A DNA stretch of 64,000 nucleotides, from contig CALBTB010000009.1 of the NCBI GenBank assembly GCA_937967995.1, forward strand, positions 558,001-622,000. The letters run 5' to 3'. The notes under the pieces are model-generated. The model saw only the letters and a list, made by a program, of their open reading frames with translations, ran no database searches and was not told the DNA's origin. The DNA comes from an uncultured Gammaproteobacteria bacterium (GTDB taxonomy: Bacteria > Pseudomonadota > Gammaproteobacteria > UBA6429 > Thiohalophilaceae). Positions 25,425-35,130 of this stretch are shown here, one piece after another; within the stretch, counting starts at the first letter, position 1, and every line of letters begins with the position of its first letter. The translations under genes and the position numbers were made by a program.

Positions 25425-27701
25425 CTAGAATGTAGAACCCAGTGTGAACTGGAAGCTCTTTGTATCGTCACCCGGCTTATCGTTCAACGCCTCGGCAAGG
25501 CTAAAGCGTAATATACCAACTGGGGTGATCCAGACAAGTCCTATACCCGCAGAATAACGCATATCGCCCAAATCCAGTTTTTCACCGGGACCCCAGACAT
25601 TGCCCCCATCCACAAAGGCCGTCATCCGCACATCTTTACTCTGCTCAGAAAACGGGTTGGGTAACAGCATTTCCAGGTTGGTGACAACACGTCGGTTACC
25701 ACCTAACGGATCGCCACTGGAATCCTTGGGTCCCAGACTGTTACCGTCATAACCGCGTACTGTCCGACTACCACCAGCAAAGAATCGTTCAAACGGTGGC
25801 AGTTCGGTAGTATCGCCATAAGCCTTACCATAACTCAGGTCGAGACCATATTTGAATGTATAATCTTCAGCCAGTGGGAAGTAGGTCGTATAGCTAGTTG
25901 ATAACTTGTAGAACTCCAGCTCACTACCAGGAAACGAAAATTCATAATTCAATGCGGCACGCGTACCGTCATCAGCAAAAATGGCCTTGTTCAGACTGTC
26001 ATAGGCGAAACCACCGGTGACTTTATACATCAGGTACTCAGATTCTCCATCATTATTTTCTGCGATGAATTTTCTTATTTCTGACGATGTCGTATCTCCG
26101 GCGACCAGTTCGGTGTTTTCAACACTAAATCCAAAACTGGCAGAAGTATTTTCTGAAAACGGGATACCATAGGCCAGGTTAATCAGATCCGTATTGACGA
26201 TATAATTGGATATATCCGCATCTTCAGCATCAATCTTACGCGATGTAAAACCGATCGTACGACTGACACCGTGCATATTGTAATATGGATCGCGAACCGA
26301 GAAACTGTATTCCTGAACCGATTGACTGTTATCAATTCTCAGGGAAACCCGTTTACCACCACCCATAAAATTGTCCTGTGACACGGAAAAGTTCAGCAAT
26401 GCTCCCTGTGTGTCGGAATAACCCACACCCAGTGACAAACTACCGGTAGCCCGTTCTTCAACGTTGACGTTTAAATCTACCTGGTCAACGGTGCCGGGTA
26501 CGGACGGTGTGCTGACCGTCACTGAATTATAAAATCCGGTACGATCGAGTCGACGCTTGGAGGTTGCAACTCGCTCGGTGGATAACCAGTCGTTCTCCAG
26601 TTGTCGCAATTCACGTCGCACAACTCCATCGTCTGTTTTCTGGTTACCTGTAATATTGACGCGGCGAACGTAAACACGCCGGCCCGGATCAACAAAAATA
26701 CTCAGCTTGACTGTTTTCGTGTCTTCATCCACATCCGGCGCAATATTGACATTTGAAAATGGATAACCCATCTCAGCCAGACGATCAGATATATTTTTCC
26801 GTGTATTGGTGACCTTTTTACGGGAGAACACTTCACCATCAACCACTTCCACAAGTTTCTGTGCTTCTTCCATTGGCATAATCAGGTCGCCAATTAATTT
26901 TGTTTCACGCACAGTGTACACATCACCTTCCGTGATATTTACGGAGATATATACATCCTGCCTGTCTGGCGTCAGCGATACCTGAGTGGAATCAATACGG
27001 AAATTAATATAACCCCTGTCCATATAATAGGATCGCAGGATTTCCAGATCGCCGGCCAGCACCTGCTTGGAATAATTCTCCCGGCCACCAAAGAATCCGC
27101 GTCCACCCAGCTCCAGCAGGCTTTTGAGTTTGTCATCGGTAAATACTGTATTACCAATAATATTCATCGTGTAGACTTCTGCTTCTTCACCTTCAGCAAT
27201 AGAAATGTTAATCGCGACGCGATTACGTTCCAGCGGCTTTGATGTTGTTTCTATTTTTACGCCATATTTACCAAGACTGTAATACTGGCGCTGCAATTCC
27301 TGGCTGATCTTGTCCAGGACCGAACGATCGAAAACCCGCCCAACGCTCAACCCCATTGTTTTTAGCGCCTGCTGTAACTGTTCGGTGGTTATCTCATCAT
27401 TACCTTCGATATTAATCTCTGAAATCGCCGGACGCTCAGCAACAAATATCACCAGTACATTGCCTTCACGTTCCAGTCTTACATCCTTGAAAAACCCGGT
27501 CTTGTACAGTGCATGAATGGCCTGACTGGTATCATCTCCACTTATTCTGTCGCCGACTTTAATAGGGAGGTAGTTAAATACCGTACCAACAGAAATTCGT
27601 TGCAATCCTTCCAGACGAATATCCCTGACCTCAAAGGATTCGGCTGCATGAAGGCTGGATGCGTATAGTAAGGACGCAAGTATCGATGCTGACTTCTTCA
27701 T
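25425..27701 (-). CDS. bamA: outer membrane protein assembly factor BamA
   Basis: This is the core of the beta-barrel assembly machine. The 758-residue protein has a signal peptide ending at about residue 19 (SLHA/AES). Five POTRA repeats span about 20-420 (first FEVRDIRLEGLQRISVGTV). The C-terminal 16-strand barrel carries the conserved loop motif GSRTVRGYDGNSLGP and a terminal Phe (FTLGSTF). Length and layout are standard for Gammaproteobacteria. It is followed by skp and preceded by rseP. Confidence 0.97.
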   Translation of the reverse strand: MKKSASILASLLYASSLHAAESFEVRDIRLEGLQRISVGTVFNYLPIKVGDRISGDDTSQAIHALYKTGFFKDVRLEREGNVLVIFVAERPAISEINIEGNDEITTEQLQQALKTMGLSVGRVFDRSVLDKISQELQRQYYSLGKYGVKIETTSKPLERNRVAINISIAEGEEAEVYTMNIIGNTVFTDDKLKSLLELGGRGFFGGRENYSKQVLAGDLEILRSYYMDRGYINFRIDSTQVSLTPDRQDVYISVNITEGDVYTVRETKLIGDLIMPMEEAQKLVEVVDGEVFSRKKVTNTRKNISDRLAEMGYPFSNVNIAPDVDEDTKTVKLSIFVDPGRRVYVRRVNITGNQKTDDGVVRRELRQLENDWLSTERVATSKRRLDRTGFYNSVTVSTPSVPGTVDQVDLNVNVEERATGSLSLGVGYSDTQGALLNFSVSQDNFMGGGKRVSLRIDNSQSVQEYSFSVRDPYYNMHGVSRTIGFTSRKIDAEDADISNYIVNTDLINLAYGIPFSENTSASFGFSVENTELVAGDTTSSEIRKFIAENNDGESEYLMYKVTGGFAYDSLNKAIFADDGTRAALNYEFSFPGSELEFYKLSTSYTTYFPLAEDYTFKYGLDLSYGKAYGDTTELPPFERFFAGGSRTVRGYDGNSLGPKDSSGDPLGGNRRVVTNLEMLLPNPFSEQSKDVRMTAFVDGGNVWGPGEKLDLGDMRYSAGIGLVWITPVGILRFSLAEALNDKPGDDTKSFQFTLGSTF

Positions 27702-27706
27702 TATGT

Positions 27707-29062
27707 CTATAAACTTAATCTGACAATATCGTTATAAAATGCCAGCATCATTAGCATGACTAACATCAGGATTCCGATGCGTTGGCCGATGGCCTCGGTG
27801 GTTTCTGACACCGGACTGCCCTTAATTATTTCCACAAGGTAATACAGCAGGTGGCCGCCATCAAGAATCGGAATCGGTAACAGGTTGAGTATTCCCAGAC
27901 TGATACTGACCAGTGCCAGGAAAATAATATATCGATCCCATCCAATACTTGCCGACTCACCGGCCACGACAGCAATGTTAATCGGCCCGCTGATATTGGT
28001 CACCGACATTTCCATCGTAACCATCAGGCCAAGTACGCGCAGCGTGACATAGGATATGTTCCAGGTTCGATGTAAGGCATAACCGACCGACTCAAATACA
28101 CCGAGCTCATGTGACACCTTTTGCTCTTCGGAAATGGGTGGACGTTTCTGAATGATGCCGAGCCGACCAAAGGACTCCCCTTTGTGCTTGACTTCATAGG
28201 GTGTAACGGTAAAGGTCATCGATTTACCATCACGCAGAACTGTCACATCTAACGGGACATTGGCTTTGTCACTTATCGTGCCACCAATCTGACTCCAGTG
28301 TGTAATAGCTTTGTCACCGACCTGAATAATTTCATCGCCGGGCTTGAGCCCCGCCTTGTCTGCAGACTGATCTTTAACGACGTCATCAATGATTGCCGGG
28401 AAATCAAAAAAATACAGACCTAGTGCATCAAAGGGCCGTTTAATATCCCTGTCCGGATCAATACCTGACAGATCCAGGTTGTACGTGCGTACAAATCCCT
28501 GACTGTCTTTCGCCTCGATAGTCAGTGACGAACGCTCTACCAGCCGCGGCAAGGCTTCCTGAAAAACCGATTCCCAGGTAGGTGTTGACCAGCCTTCGAC
28601 ACTGACGATCTCCATGCCCGGTTGTAAACCTGCCCTTGCGGCCAGGGAATCTTCTTCTACCTGCCCGATACTTGACTTGAGTCCGGTTACACCGACAACA
28701 GCAATTGCCCAGTAAATGAGTATTGCCAGGAAGAAATTAAAAGCCGGCCCGGCCAGGACAATTAAAAATCGTTTCCAGACCGGTTGGCGGTTAAAGGCAC
28801 GATGTTTTTCCGATTCAGGTACATCGGCTTCTCGTTCGTCCAGCATGCGCACATAGCCACCCAGAGGCAATGCGGCAATAACATACTCCGTTTGATCCGG
28901 CCCGGCTCGCTTCATCCACAGCGTCTTACCAAAACCGATGGAATATCGCAGGACCTTGACACCCAGTTTCTTGGCCACCCAGAAATGACCGAATTCATGG
29001 ATGGCCACCAGGATAGCAATCGCCACCAGGAAAGAAATGATTGTGTACAGTACACCACCCAT
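27707..29062 (-). CDS. rseP: site-2 protease RseP (regulated intramembrane proteolysis)
   Basis: This inner-membrane zinc metalloprotease cleaves anti-sigma factor RseA after DegS, releasing sigma-E. The 451-residue protein has HEFGH at residues 22-26 in the first membrane segment. Two tandem PDZ domains lie in the periplasmic region (about 125-310; AARAGLQPGMEI and ADKAGLKPGDEI). The second active-site motif is in NLLPIPILDGGHLL. Its stop and the bamA start are 5 bp apart, and its ATG directly follows the dxr stop. Confidence 0.96.
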   Translation of the reverse strand: MGGVLYTIISFLVAIAILVAIHEFGHFWVAKKLGVKVLRYSIGFGKTLWMKRAGPDQTEYVIAALPLGGYVRMLDEREADVPESEKHRAFNRQPVWKRFLIVLAGPAFNFFLAILIYWAIAVVGVTGLKSSIGQVEEDSLAARAGLQPGMEIVSVEGWSTPTWESVFQEALPRLVERSSLTIEAKDSQGFVRTYNLDLSGIDPDRDIKRPFDALGLYFFDFPAIIDDVVKDQSADKAGLKPGDEIIQVGDKAITHWSQIGGTISDKANVPLDVTVLRDGKSMTFTVTPYEVKHKGESFGRLGIIQKRPPISEEQKVSHELGVFESVGYALHRTWNISYVTLRVLGLMVTMEMSVTNISGPINIAVVAGESASIGWDRYIIFLALVSISLGILNLLPIPILDGGHLLYYLVEIIKGSPVSETTEAIGQRIGILMLVMLMMLAFYNDIVRLSL

Positions 29063-30262
29063 CTAATGTACCTGCCCAAGTTTGTAATTCGTCGTCGAAA
29101 TATACTGGCGCGCCACTTCACGTGCTTCCTTATCCGCATCAAGTACCGTCTGAATGGAATCCGCCTCACGCTGTGAACATTGCTGCAGGGCATATTCCAC
29201 AGTTCTTGCAATATCCATAAAACCTATTTCACCATCCAGAAACGTCTGCACAGCGACTTCATTGGCGGCATTCAATACGGCAGATGCCGTCCCACCAAGC
29301 CGTGCCGCCTGTTTCGCCAGGGCCAGGCACGGATAACGTTGTTCGTCAGGTGCTTCAAAACTCAATGCATTGATGCTTAACATGTCCAGCGTCGGAACAC
29401 CGGACTCAATCCGGTCAGGCCAGGCAAGTGCATGCGCGATCGGTGTACGCATATCCGGCTGACCAAGTTGCGCAATGACTGAACCGTCCACGTATTCGAC
29501 CATTGAATGAATAATACTCTGCGGGTGTAAAATGACCTCAATATTATCAAGCGTTGTATCGAATAACCAGCAGGCCTCGATAATCTCCAGCCCCTTGTTC
29601 ATCATGGTGGCCGAGTCGACGGAGATTTTTTTACCCATGGTCCAGTTTGGATGCGCAATCGCTTGCTCCGGTGTGACCCGGTCAAACTGGTCAATTGGCA
29701 ATTCCCTGAACGGTCCACCGGAGCCGGTTAAAAGTATTTTGCGAATTCCTTTGCTCATGTGTTCAGACGTATAATTTTCAGGCATACACTGAAAAATGGC
29801 GTTATGTTCACTATCAATGGGCAATAATATGGCGTTATTTCTTTTCACTTCATCCATAAACAATTTGCCGGACATAACCAGTGCTTCCTTATTGGCCAAC
29901 AGGATCGTCTTACCTGCTTTAGCGGCGGCCATTCCTGAATTCAGTCCGGCGGCACCGACAATGGCTGCCATAACAATATCCACATTCGCATGTGACGCAA
30001 CTTCATCCAGTGCATCCGCCCCCTGCAGGACTGTTGTGGATGAACCAGCCTGTTTTAATTGCGCCTGTAAACGAGTAGCCGCATTCTGTTCGACCATCAC
30101 GGCATACTGAGGTTCAAATTCCATGCATTGCTCAAAGAGTCGTTCGGCCTGTGCATATCCGGTTAATGCAAATACACGGTATTTGTCAGGATGCAGACGA
30201 ATCACATCAAGCGTGTTGACACCGATAGTTCCTGTTGCGCCAAGAATTGTGACCGCCTTCAT
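29063..30262 (-). CDS. dxr: 1-deoxy-D-xylulose 5-phosphate reductoisomerase
   Basis: This is the committed step of the MEP isoprenoid pathway, converting DXP to MEP with NADPH. The 399-residue protein has the N-terminal NADPH fold (ILGATGTIGVNTLDVI), LANKEALVMSG, LPIDSEHNAIFQC, LTGSGGPF and NWTMGKKISVDSATMMNKGLE. Together with ispD and ispF in the same window it covers three of the seven MEP steps. It overlaps cdsA by 4 nt. Confidence 0.97.
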   Translation of the reverse strand: MKAVTILGATGTIGVNTLDVIRLHPDKYRVFALTGYAQAERLFEQCMEFEPQYAVMVEQNAATRLQAQLKQAGSSTTVLQGADALDEVASHANVDIVMAAIVGAAGLNSGMAAAKAGKTILLANKEALVMSGKLFMDEVKRNNAILLPIDSEHNAIFQCMPENYTSEHMSKGIRKILLTGSGGPFRELPIDQFDRVTPEQAIAHPNWTMGKKISVDSATMMNKGLEIIEACWLFDTTLDNIEVILHPQSIIHSMVEYVDGSVIAQLGQPDMRTPIAHALAWPDRIESGVPTLDMLSINALSFEAPDEQRYPCLALAKQAARLGGTASAVLNAANEVAVQTFLDGEIGFMDIARTVEYALQQCSQREADSIQTVLDADKEAREVARQYISTTNYKLGQVH

Positions 30263-31104
30263 GATTTAATCCCGGCGCTTAACAGACCCAGCAAAAACAG
30301 TGGTGCTGCAGCAAGTAAACTGTCGATGCGGTCGAGAATGCCGCCATGACCCGGTAACAATCGACTGCTGTCCTTGACACCTGCACGACGTTTAAACAGG
30401 CTGACCAGCAAATCACCAACGATAGAAATAAACATCGTAATGAGTGCCACAATCACAAAATTGAAACTGGTTGTGTATTCAAATTCAAGGAATTGCGTAA
30501 TACCGATAGCCAGCAGTGTACAGGCCAGTACGGCACCCGCCACACCCTCCCAGGTTTTGCCAGGGCTGACATTGGGTGCGAGCTTATGTCTGCCAAATGC
30601 TTTACCGGCAAAATAGGCAGCCGAATCCGCAACCCAGATAATCGCCAGTAATAACAAGATATAGACATAACCGTAATCCGCCGACTGGTGGAGTCCCGTA
30701 ATGGATACAAATGCACCCGCCAGAATGATCAACCCAATAACGAGATTGACGAATTTATTGATGGGGCTCATGGCACGTTGTGTGTGCCAGCCGCGCCGAT
30801 CGAAAAGCACAACCAGAATAAATGCAATCAGCCACCACAGACAGGCAGCATAAAGGACTAGCTGCAGATACTCGATATGACGATGCAGCACCCAGGTCAA
30901 TAACCAGAATACGCCACAAATCACAACACTATATATAATGCGTGCAAACTGATTCGTGATTCCTGAAAGCCGCGCCCACTCCCAGGCGGCGAGTGCAAGG
31001 ATTGCACCTAATTCAATCGCCAGCGCACGATGGGAAAACGCAACAACACTCCAGAGAATAAGCGGACCGACAACAACGGCTGTCAGGATACGCTGTTTAA
31101 GCAT
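30259..31104 (-). CDS. cdsA: phosphatidate cytidylyltransferase
   Basis: This enzyme makes CDP-diacylglycerol, the precursor of all phospholipids, in the inner membrane. The 281-residue protein has about seven or eight hydrophobic segments and the CDS signature near the C-terminus (VSPGKTWEGVAGA, then LLPGHGGILDRIDSL). It overlaps uppS by 8 nt and dxr by 4 nt, so the three genes are tightly coupled. Confidence 0.96.
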   Translation of the reverse strand: MLKQRILTAVVVGPLILWSVVAFSHRALAIELGAILALAAWEWARLSGITNQFARIIYSVVICGVFWLLTWVLHRHIEYLQLVLYAACLWWLIAFILVVLFDRRGWHTQRAMSPINKFVNLVIGLIILAGAFVSITGLHQSADYGYVYILLLLAIIWVADSAAYFAGKAFGRHKLAPNVSPGKTWEGVAGAVLACTLLAIGITQFLEFEYTTSFNFVIVALITMFISIVGDLLVSLFKRRAGVKDSSRLLPGHGGILDRIDSLLAAAPLFLLGLLSAGIKS

Positions 31105-31873
31105 GACCTAATTGTTCCAGTTCCAATACCTGTGTACCGGTTCGACCGAAACGGCGCTGGCGCTGGGTAAACGACGCTAAGGCATCCGCATAAGCTTCAC
31201 GATCAAAATCCGGCCACAGGACCCGGGTGAAATACAGTTCCGAATAAGCAAGCTGCCAGATCAGAAAATTACTGATACGTTGTTCACCACCGGTACGAAT
31301 AAACAGATCCGGTTCCGGCAGATCCGCCATGCACAGATGCTCCTGAATCAGGGATTCATCGATGTCGGATACCGTCAGTTCGCCTTTGCTGATCCTGGTC
31401 GCGATCTGTTTGACTGACTGCGTGATGTCCCACTTGCCACCGTAATTGGCGGCAATATTGAGAATTAAACCGGTGTTATCAGCCGTCAGCTCCATCGACT
31501 TGTGAATACGATCCTGTAGCTTTTTCGGAAAACCGCTGACATCACCGATCACGCGTAATTGCACACCGGTGTCATGTAATTTATTGACTTCGCGTTCCAG
31601 GGCCGTCAGGAACAGTTCCATTAACAACCCGACTTCTTTTTTGGGACGACGCCAGTTTTCACTGGAAAAGGCAAACAGGGTCAGCACTTCAATACCGAGT
31701 TCGCCACTCATTTGAACCATACTACGTACAGTTTCGACACCGGCTTTATGGCCGGAAAAACGCGGTAGTGAGCGCTGCTCAGCCCAACGACCATTCCCAT
31801 CCATGATGACGGCGACATGGCGCGGCAACTTCTCTTTTGGAATATTCAGCTTGTAGGTTTTATCGATGGCCAT
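31097..31873 (-). CDS. uppS: undecaprenyl diphosphate synthase
   Basis: This cis-prenyltransferase makes the C55 lipid carrier for cell-wall and O-antigen synthesis. The protein has the diagnostic HVAVIMDGNGRWAE (catalytic Asp), SSENWRRPKKEV and the C-terminal LFIRTGGEQRISNFLIWQLAYSE-type region. The ATG at 31873 (258 residues, GGGGTG about eight bases upstream) is preferred over a GTG three codons earlier. Confidence 0.96.
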   Translation of the reverse strand: MAIDKTYKLNIPKEKLPRHVAVIMDGNGRWAEQRSLPRFSGHKAGVETVRSMVQMSGELGIEVLTLFAFSSENWRRPKKEVGLLMELFLTALEREVNKLHDTGVQLRVIGDVSGFPKKLQDRIHKSMELTADNTGLILNIAANYGGKWDITQSVKQIATRISKGELTVSDIDESLIQEHLCMADLPEPDLFIRTGGEQRISNFLIWQLAYSELYFTRVLWPDFDREAYADALASFTQRQRRFGRTGTQVLELEQLGHA

Positions 31874-31916
31874 GTAATTCACCCCACGTTTTGCCCGCCA
31901 GCCCTGGCATGGGCAG

Positions 31917-32474
31917 TTAAATTTCCATCAGGTCTTTTTCTTTTGCTTCGATGAGCGCATCCACTTCCGCCACGTATTTATCGGTTATCTTCTGTATTTC
32001 ATCCTGCGCCTTGCGCTCTTCATCCTCGGTGATTTCCTTTTCCTTGAGCAGTTGTTTGATATCGGACAAGACGTCACGACGAATATTGCGAATGGCCACA
32101 CGTGCGTTTTCACCTTCATTACGCACAACACGTGTCATATCCTTGCGACGTTCTTCGGTTAATGGCGGTAAGGGAACACGAATCACTTCGCCGGCAGTGA
32201 CCGGGTTCAGTCCCATATCGGAATTCATAATCGCCTTCTCTACAACCGGTACCATCTGTTTTTCCCAGGTAGATACAGTCAGGGTACGCGCATCACCGAC
32301 GGCGATGTTTGCTACCTGGCTGAGAGGCACCTGTGAGCCGTAATACTCGACAGTGATATGATCAAGCAGGCTGGTATGTGCACGGCCGGTTCTTAACTTG
32401 CTTAACTCACCGCGCAATGCTTCAATACTTTTCGCCATACGTGTCCTGGCGTCTTTTTTAAACTCTTCCAGCAT
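31917..32474 (-). CDS. frr: ribosome recycling factor
   Basis: This factor splits post-termination ribosomes together with EF-G. The 185-residue protein has the full RRF sequence: the N-terminal helix with LRTGRAHTSLLDHITVEYYG, domain II (PLSQVANIAVGDARTL), and the C-terminal helices with IRVPLPPLTEERRKD. Length is exactly the family norm. It lies between pyrH and uppS. Confidence 0.97.
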   Translation of the reverse strand: MLEEFKKDARTRMAKSIEALRGELSKLRTGRAHTSLLDHITVEYYGSQVPLSQVANIAVGDARTLTVSTWEKQMVPVVEKAIMNSDMGLNPVTAGEVIRVPLPPLTEERRKDMTRVVRNEGENARVAIRNIRRDVLSDIKQLLKEKEITEDEERKAQDEIQKITDKYVAEVDALIEAKEKDLMEI

Positions 32475-32486
32475 GGCATCCCCTTT

Positions 32487-33209
32487 TTATTTGACGATGG
32501 TACCTTCATTCTTGCCTTTAACAATATTCAACAGCGCACCGGCCTTGTTCATATTGTAAATACGTAGCGGAATGTTATTGTCACGACACAGTACGATTGC
32601 GGTGGTATCCATGACCGCCAGCTTATTGTTGATAACTTCATCATAGCCAAGTTCTGTGTAACGCTCGGCATCAGGATTCGTGACCGGATCGGCTGAATAT
32701 ACGCCGTCAACCTTGGTTGCCTTGATCACGATATCCACGTCAATTTCAACACCGCGTAAACTGGCTGCTGTATCCGTGGTAAAGAACGGGTTACCGGTGC
32801 CGGCAGCAAAGATGACCACCCGCCCCTTCTCCAGATGACGCATTGCACGACGCCGAATATAGTCTTCACAGACCTGATGAATCGGTAATGCTGACATGAC
32901 ACGGACAACCAGCCCCTGACGTTCCATTCCATCCTGCAGGGCCAGTGCATTGATCACCGTCGCCAGCATACCCATGTGATCACCGGTGGCGCGATCCAGA
33001 CCGGCTTCGGCCAGTTTTTCGCCACGGAAAATGTTTCCGCCACCAACGACAATGGCAACCTGCACGCCCTTATCGGTGAGTTGCTTCACTTCAGCCGAGA
33101 CACGATCAATGACGATTGGATCGATCCCGAACTGTTGTTCGCCCATCAGGGCTTCGCCACTGAATTTGAGCAGGATTCGTTTATAGTGAATATCCGATCC
33201 TTTGCTCAT
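32487..33209 (-). CDS. pyrH: uridylate kinase
   Basis: This enzyme phosphorylates UMP to UDP and is regulated by GTP and UTP. The 240-residue protein of the amino-acid-kinase fold has YKRILLKFSGEALMG, VVGGGNIFRG, DHMGMLATVINALALQD and AAGTGNPFFTTDTAA. It lies between tsf and frr, with a 12-bp gap to frr. Confidence 0.97.
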   Translation of the reverse strand: MSKGSDIHYKRILLKFSGEALMGEQQFGIDPIVIDRVSAEVKQLTDKGVQVAIVVGGGNIFRGEKLAEAGLDRATGDHMGMLATVINALALQDGMERQGLVVRVMSALPIHQVCEDYIRRRAMRHLEKGRVVIFAAGTGNPFFTTDTAASLRGVEIDVDIVIKATKVDGVYSADPVTNPDAERYTELGYDEVINNKLAVMDTTAIVLCRDNNIPLRIYNMNKAGALLNIVKGKNEGTIVK

Positions 33210-33214
33210 GCAGT

Positions 33215-34090
33215 TTATCCCTTGACCTGGGCCATGACTTCGTCAGCAAAGTTTTCCGATTTCTTCTCGATACCTTCACCAACTTCAAAGCGAACAAAGC
33301 GGTGTACGGTGGCATTTTTGGATTTGAGCAGTTTCTCGATGGTCTGGTCCGGGTCTTTCACAAACGGCTGTCCCAGCAAGGTGATTTCCTTGAGAAACTT
33401 CTTGATACGACCCTGCACCATTTTTTCGATGATTTCCGCCGGCTTGCCACTTTCGGCCGCCTGGGCTGAATAAATTTCTTTTTCCTTGTCCAGGGTTTCC
33501 TGTGGAACACCGGATTCATCAACACAGACGGGCCGACTGGCAGCGATATGCATGGCCAGGTCCTTACCCAGTTCACTGTCACCGCCTTCGAGGTCAACGA
33601 CAACACCGATGCGTGAGCCGTGCGAGTATGCAGACAGTTCACCGTTTGCCTTGAGAATATCAAACCGGCGCACGCTCATGTTTTCACCCAGCTTGGCGAT
33701 CAGGGCCTTGCGATTCTGTTCGACTGTTTCACCGTTGGCAAGCTTGACGTTCAGTAACGCATCTACATCCTCCGGCTGTTCGGCCAGGGCCTTGTCTGCA
33801 ATTTCATTAACGAAATTCTGAAAATCATCAGCTTTGGCGACAAAGTCAGTTTCACTGTTCACTTCCACGATGACAGCAGTTTTGTTATCGGCGCTGGTCT
33901 TGATGGCGATCAATCCTTCGGCCGCGGCACGACCGGCTTTCTTGTCAGCCTTGGCCATACCGGTCTTGCGCATATGTTCGATGGCGGCGTCGATATCACC
34001 ATCCATCTCAACCAGCGCTTTTTTACATTCCATCATGCCGGCACCGGTGCGCTCACGTAACTCCTTAACAAGTGATGCTGTAATTGCCAT
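33215..34090 (-). CDS. tsf: elongation factor Ts
   Basis: This is the guanine-nucleotide exchange factor for EF-Tu. The 291-residue protein starts with the UBA-like domain (LVKELRERTGAGMMECKKAL). It contains VEVNSETDFVAK, the Phe-containing loop that contacts EF-Tu, and two core subdomains with ETLDKEKEIY and GQPFVKDP. The gap to rpsB is 26 bp, so they are transcribed together. Confidence 0.97.
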   Translation of the reverse strand: MAITASLVKELRERTGAGMMECKKALVEMDGDIDAAIEHMRKTGMAKADKKAGRAAAEGLIAIKTSADNKTAVIVEVNSETDFVAKADDFQNFVNEIADKALAEQPEDVDALLNVKLANGETVEQNRKALIAKLGENMSVRRFDILKANGELSAYSHGSRIGVVVDLEGGDSELGKDLAMHIAASRPVCVDESGVPQETLDKEKEIYSAQAAESGKPAEIIEKMVQGRIKKFLKEITLLGQPFVKDPDQTIEKLLKSKNATVHRFVRFEVGEGIEKKSENFADEVMAQVKG

Positions 34091-34116
34091 AACAGATACC
34101 TCTTAAATTCGTTGGT

Positions 34117-35007
34117 TTACGCGTCTTTCTGAGCCGCTTCAGCGCCTTCAGTGCCTTTGTCTTCGTCAGCCGCCTTGGCCTTGGCCACCTTCTTCTTGAC
34201 TGTGGTCTTCTTGGCCGTTTTCTTCTTGGCTGCCTTCTTCTTGGCTTTTCGCTCCGCGGTCTTGGCGGCAACTTCACCACTGTCATCCAGCTCGACGAAA
34301 TCATCATCGCCGCTACCAACGGTGATGGTCGCACGACCGGCAATGACGGCATCCGCCACACCCTGGGTGTACAAGCGAATCGCACGAATCGCGTCATCAT
34401 TACCCGGAACGATGTAATCCACATTATCCGGAGAGTTGTTGGTATCCACCACGCCGACAACCGGAATGCCCAGTTTCTTGGCTTCGGCAATGGCAATTTT
34501 CTCGTGACCCACATCCACCACAAAGACGGCATCGGGCAGACCCTGCATATTCTTGATGCCACCCAGGCTGCGCTCCAGCTTCTCCATTTCACGGCTCAGC
34601 GTGAGCGCTTCTTTTTTGCTCAGCTTGTTGAATGTGCCGTCCTCGCTCATGGTCTCCAGTTCCTTGAGACGGCGAATCGACTGCTTGACGGTCTTCCAGT
34701 TGGTCAGCATACCGCCCAGCCAGCGGTGGTTCACATAAGGCATACCGGCACGAACGGCTTCTTCTCGAATCACGTCCTGGGCCGCCCGCTTGGTGCCTAC
34801 GAACAGGATAACGCCCTTGTTGCTGGCCATGGAGCTGATGAAATTGATTGCCTCCTGGTACAGGGGCAGGGATTTCTCCAGATTGATGATGTGGATCTTG
34901 TTACGGTCACCAAAGATAAATGGTGCCATTTTGGGGTTCCAGAAACGGGTCTGGTGTCCGAAATGCACGCCAGCCTCAAGCATCTGGCGCATGCTTACGT
35001 CAGTCAT
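34117..35007 (-). CDS. rpsB: 30S ribosomal protein S2 with a lysine-rich C-terminal tail
   Basis: This is a small-subunit ribosomal protein. The ATG at 35007 (AGGAGA seven bases upstream; MTDVSMRQMLEAGVHFGHQ) gives 296 residues, against about 241 in E. coli. The body up to about 245 is standard (TRFWNPKMAPFIFG, YVNHRWLGGMLTNWKT, PVVGVVDTNNSPD). An added tail of about 50 residues follows: an acidic stretch, then repeats of KKAAKKKTAKK type, then an acidic end. The tail is low complexity and resembles histone-H1-like bacterial tails. An open frame extends 12 codons upstream but lacks support. Confidence 0.95.
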   Translation of the reverse strand: MTDVSMRQMLEAGVHFGHQTRFWNPKMAPFIFGDRNKIHIINLEKSLPLYQEAINFISSMASNKGVILFVGTKRAAQDVIREEAVRAGMPYVNHRWLGGMLTNWKTVKQSIRRLKELETMSEDGTFNKLSKKEALTLSREMEKLERSLGGIKNMQGLPDAVFVVDVGHEKIAIAEAKKLGIPVVGVVDTNNSPDNVDYIVPGNDDAIRAIRLYTQGVADAVIAGRATITVGSGDDDFVELDDSGEVAAKTAERKAKKKAAKKKTAKKTTVKKKVAKAKAADEDKGTEGAEAAQKDA

Positions 35008-35124
35008 TGGTTTTCTCCTGGGTTGAGCCTCCATACACCCCATCTTCCAACCCCTCTCGGGGCACCCGGGACGATGTGCCGGTGTATGTGCGGATTAATT
35101 TAATGCAAACATTGCTTAGTTAGC
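35008..35124 (-). promoter_or_regulatory. rpsB leader, possible S2 autoregulatory site
   Basis: About 117 nt of untranslated leader lie between the predicted transcript start and the rpsB ATG. It contains a compact hairpin (CCCC-GAGA-GGGG, 35051-35062) and further GC-rich complementary segments around 35063-35085. In Gammaproteobacteria S2 represses rpsB-tsf by binding a structured leader, so this is the expected place. I cannot confirm the consensus structure by eye. Confidence 0.4.
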
Positions 35125-35130
35125 GCGCGC

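Noticed and set aside
34151..34417. Plus-strand open frame of 88 codons that looks like a membrane protein (Phe/Leu-rich).
   Set aside because: It is antisense to the Lys-rich tail of rpsB; AAG/AAA codons read backwards give Phe and Leu, so the hydrophobicity is an artefact.
34065..34592. Minus-strand frame of 175 codons rich in Arg and Pro inside rpsB.
   Set aside because: It is the alternative frame of the S2 coding region; S2 is in the correct frame with strong conservation.
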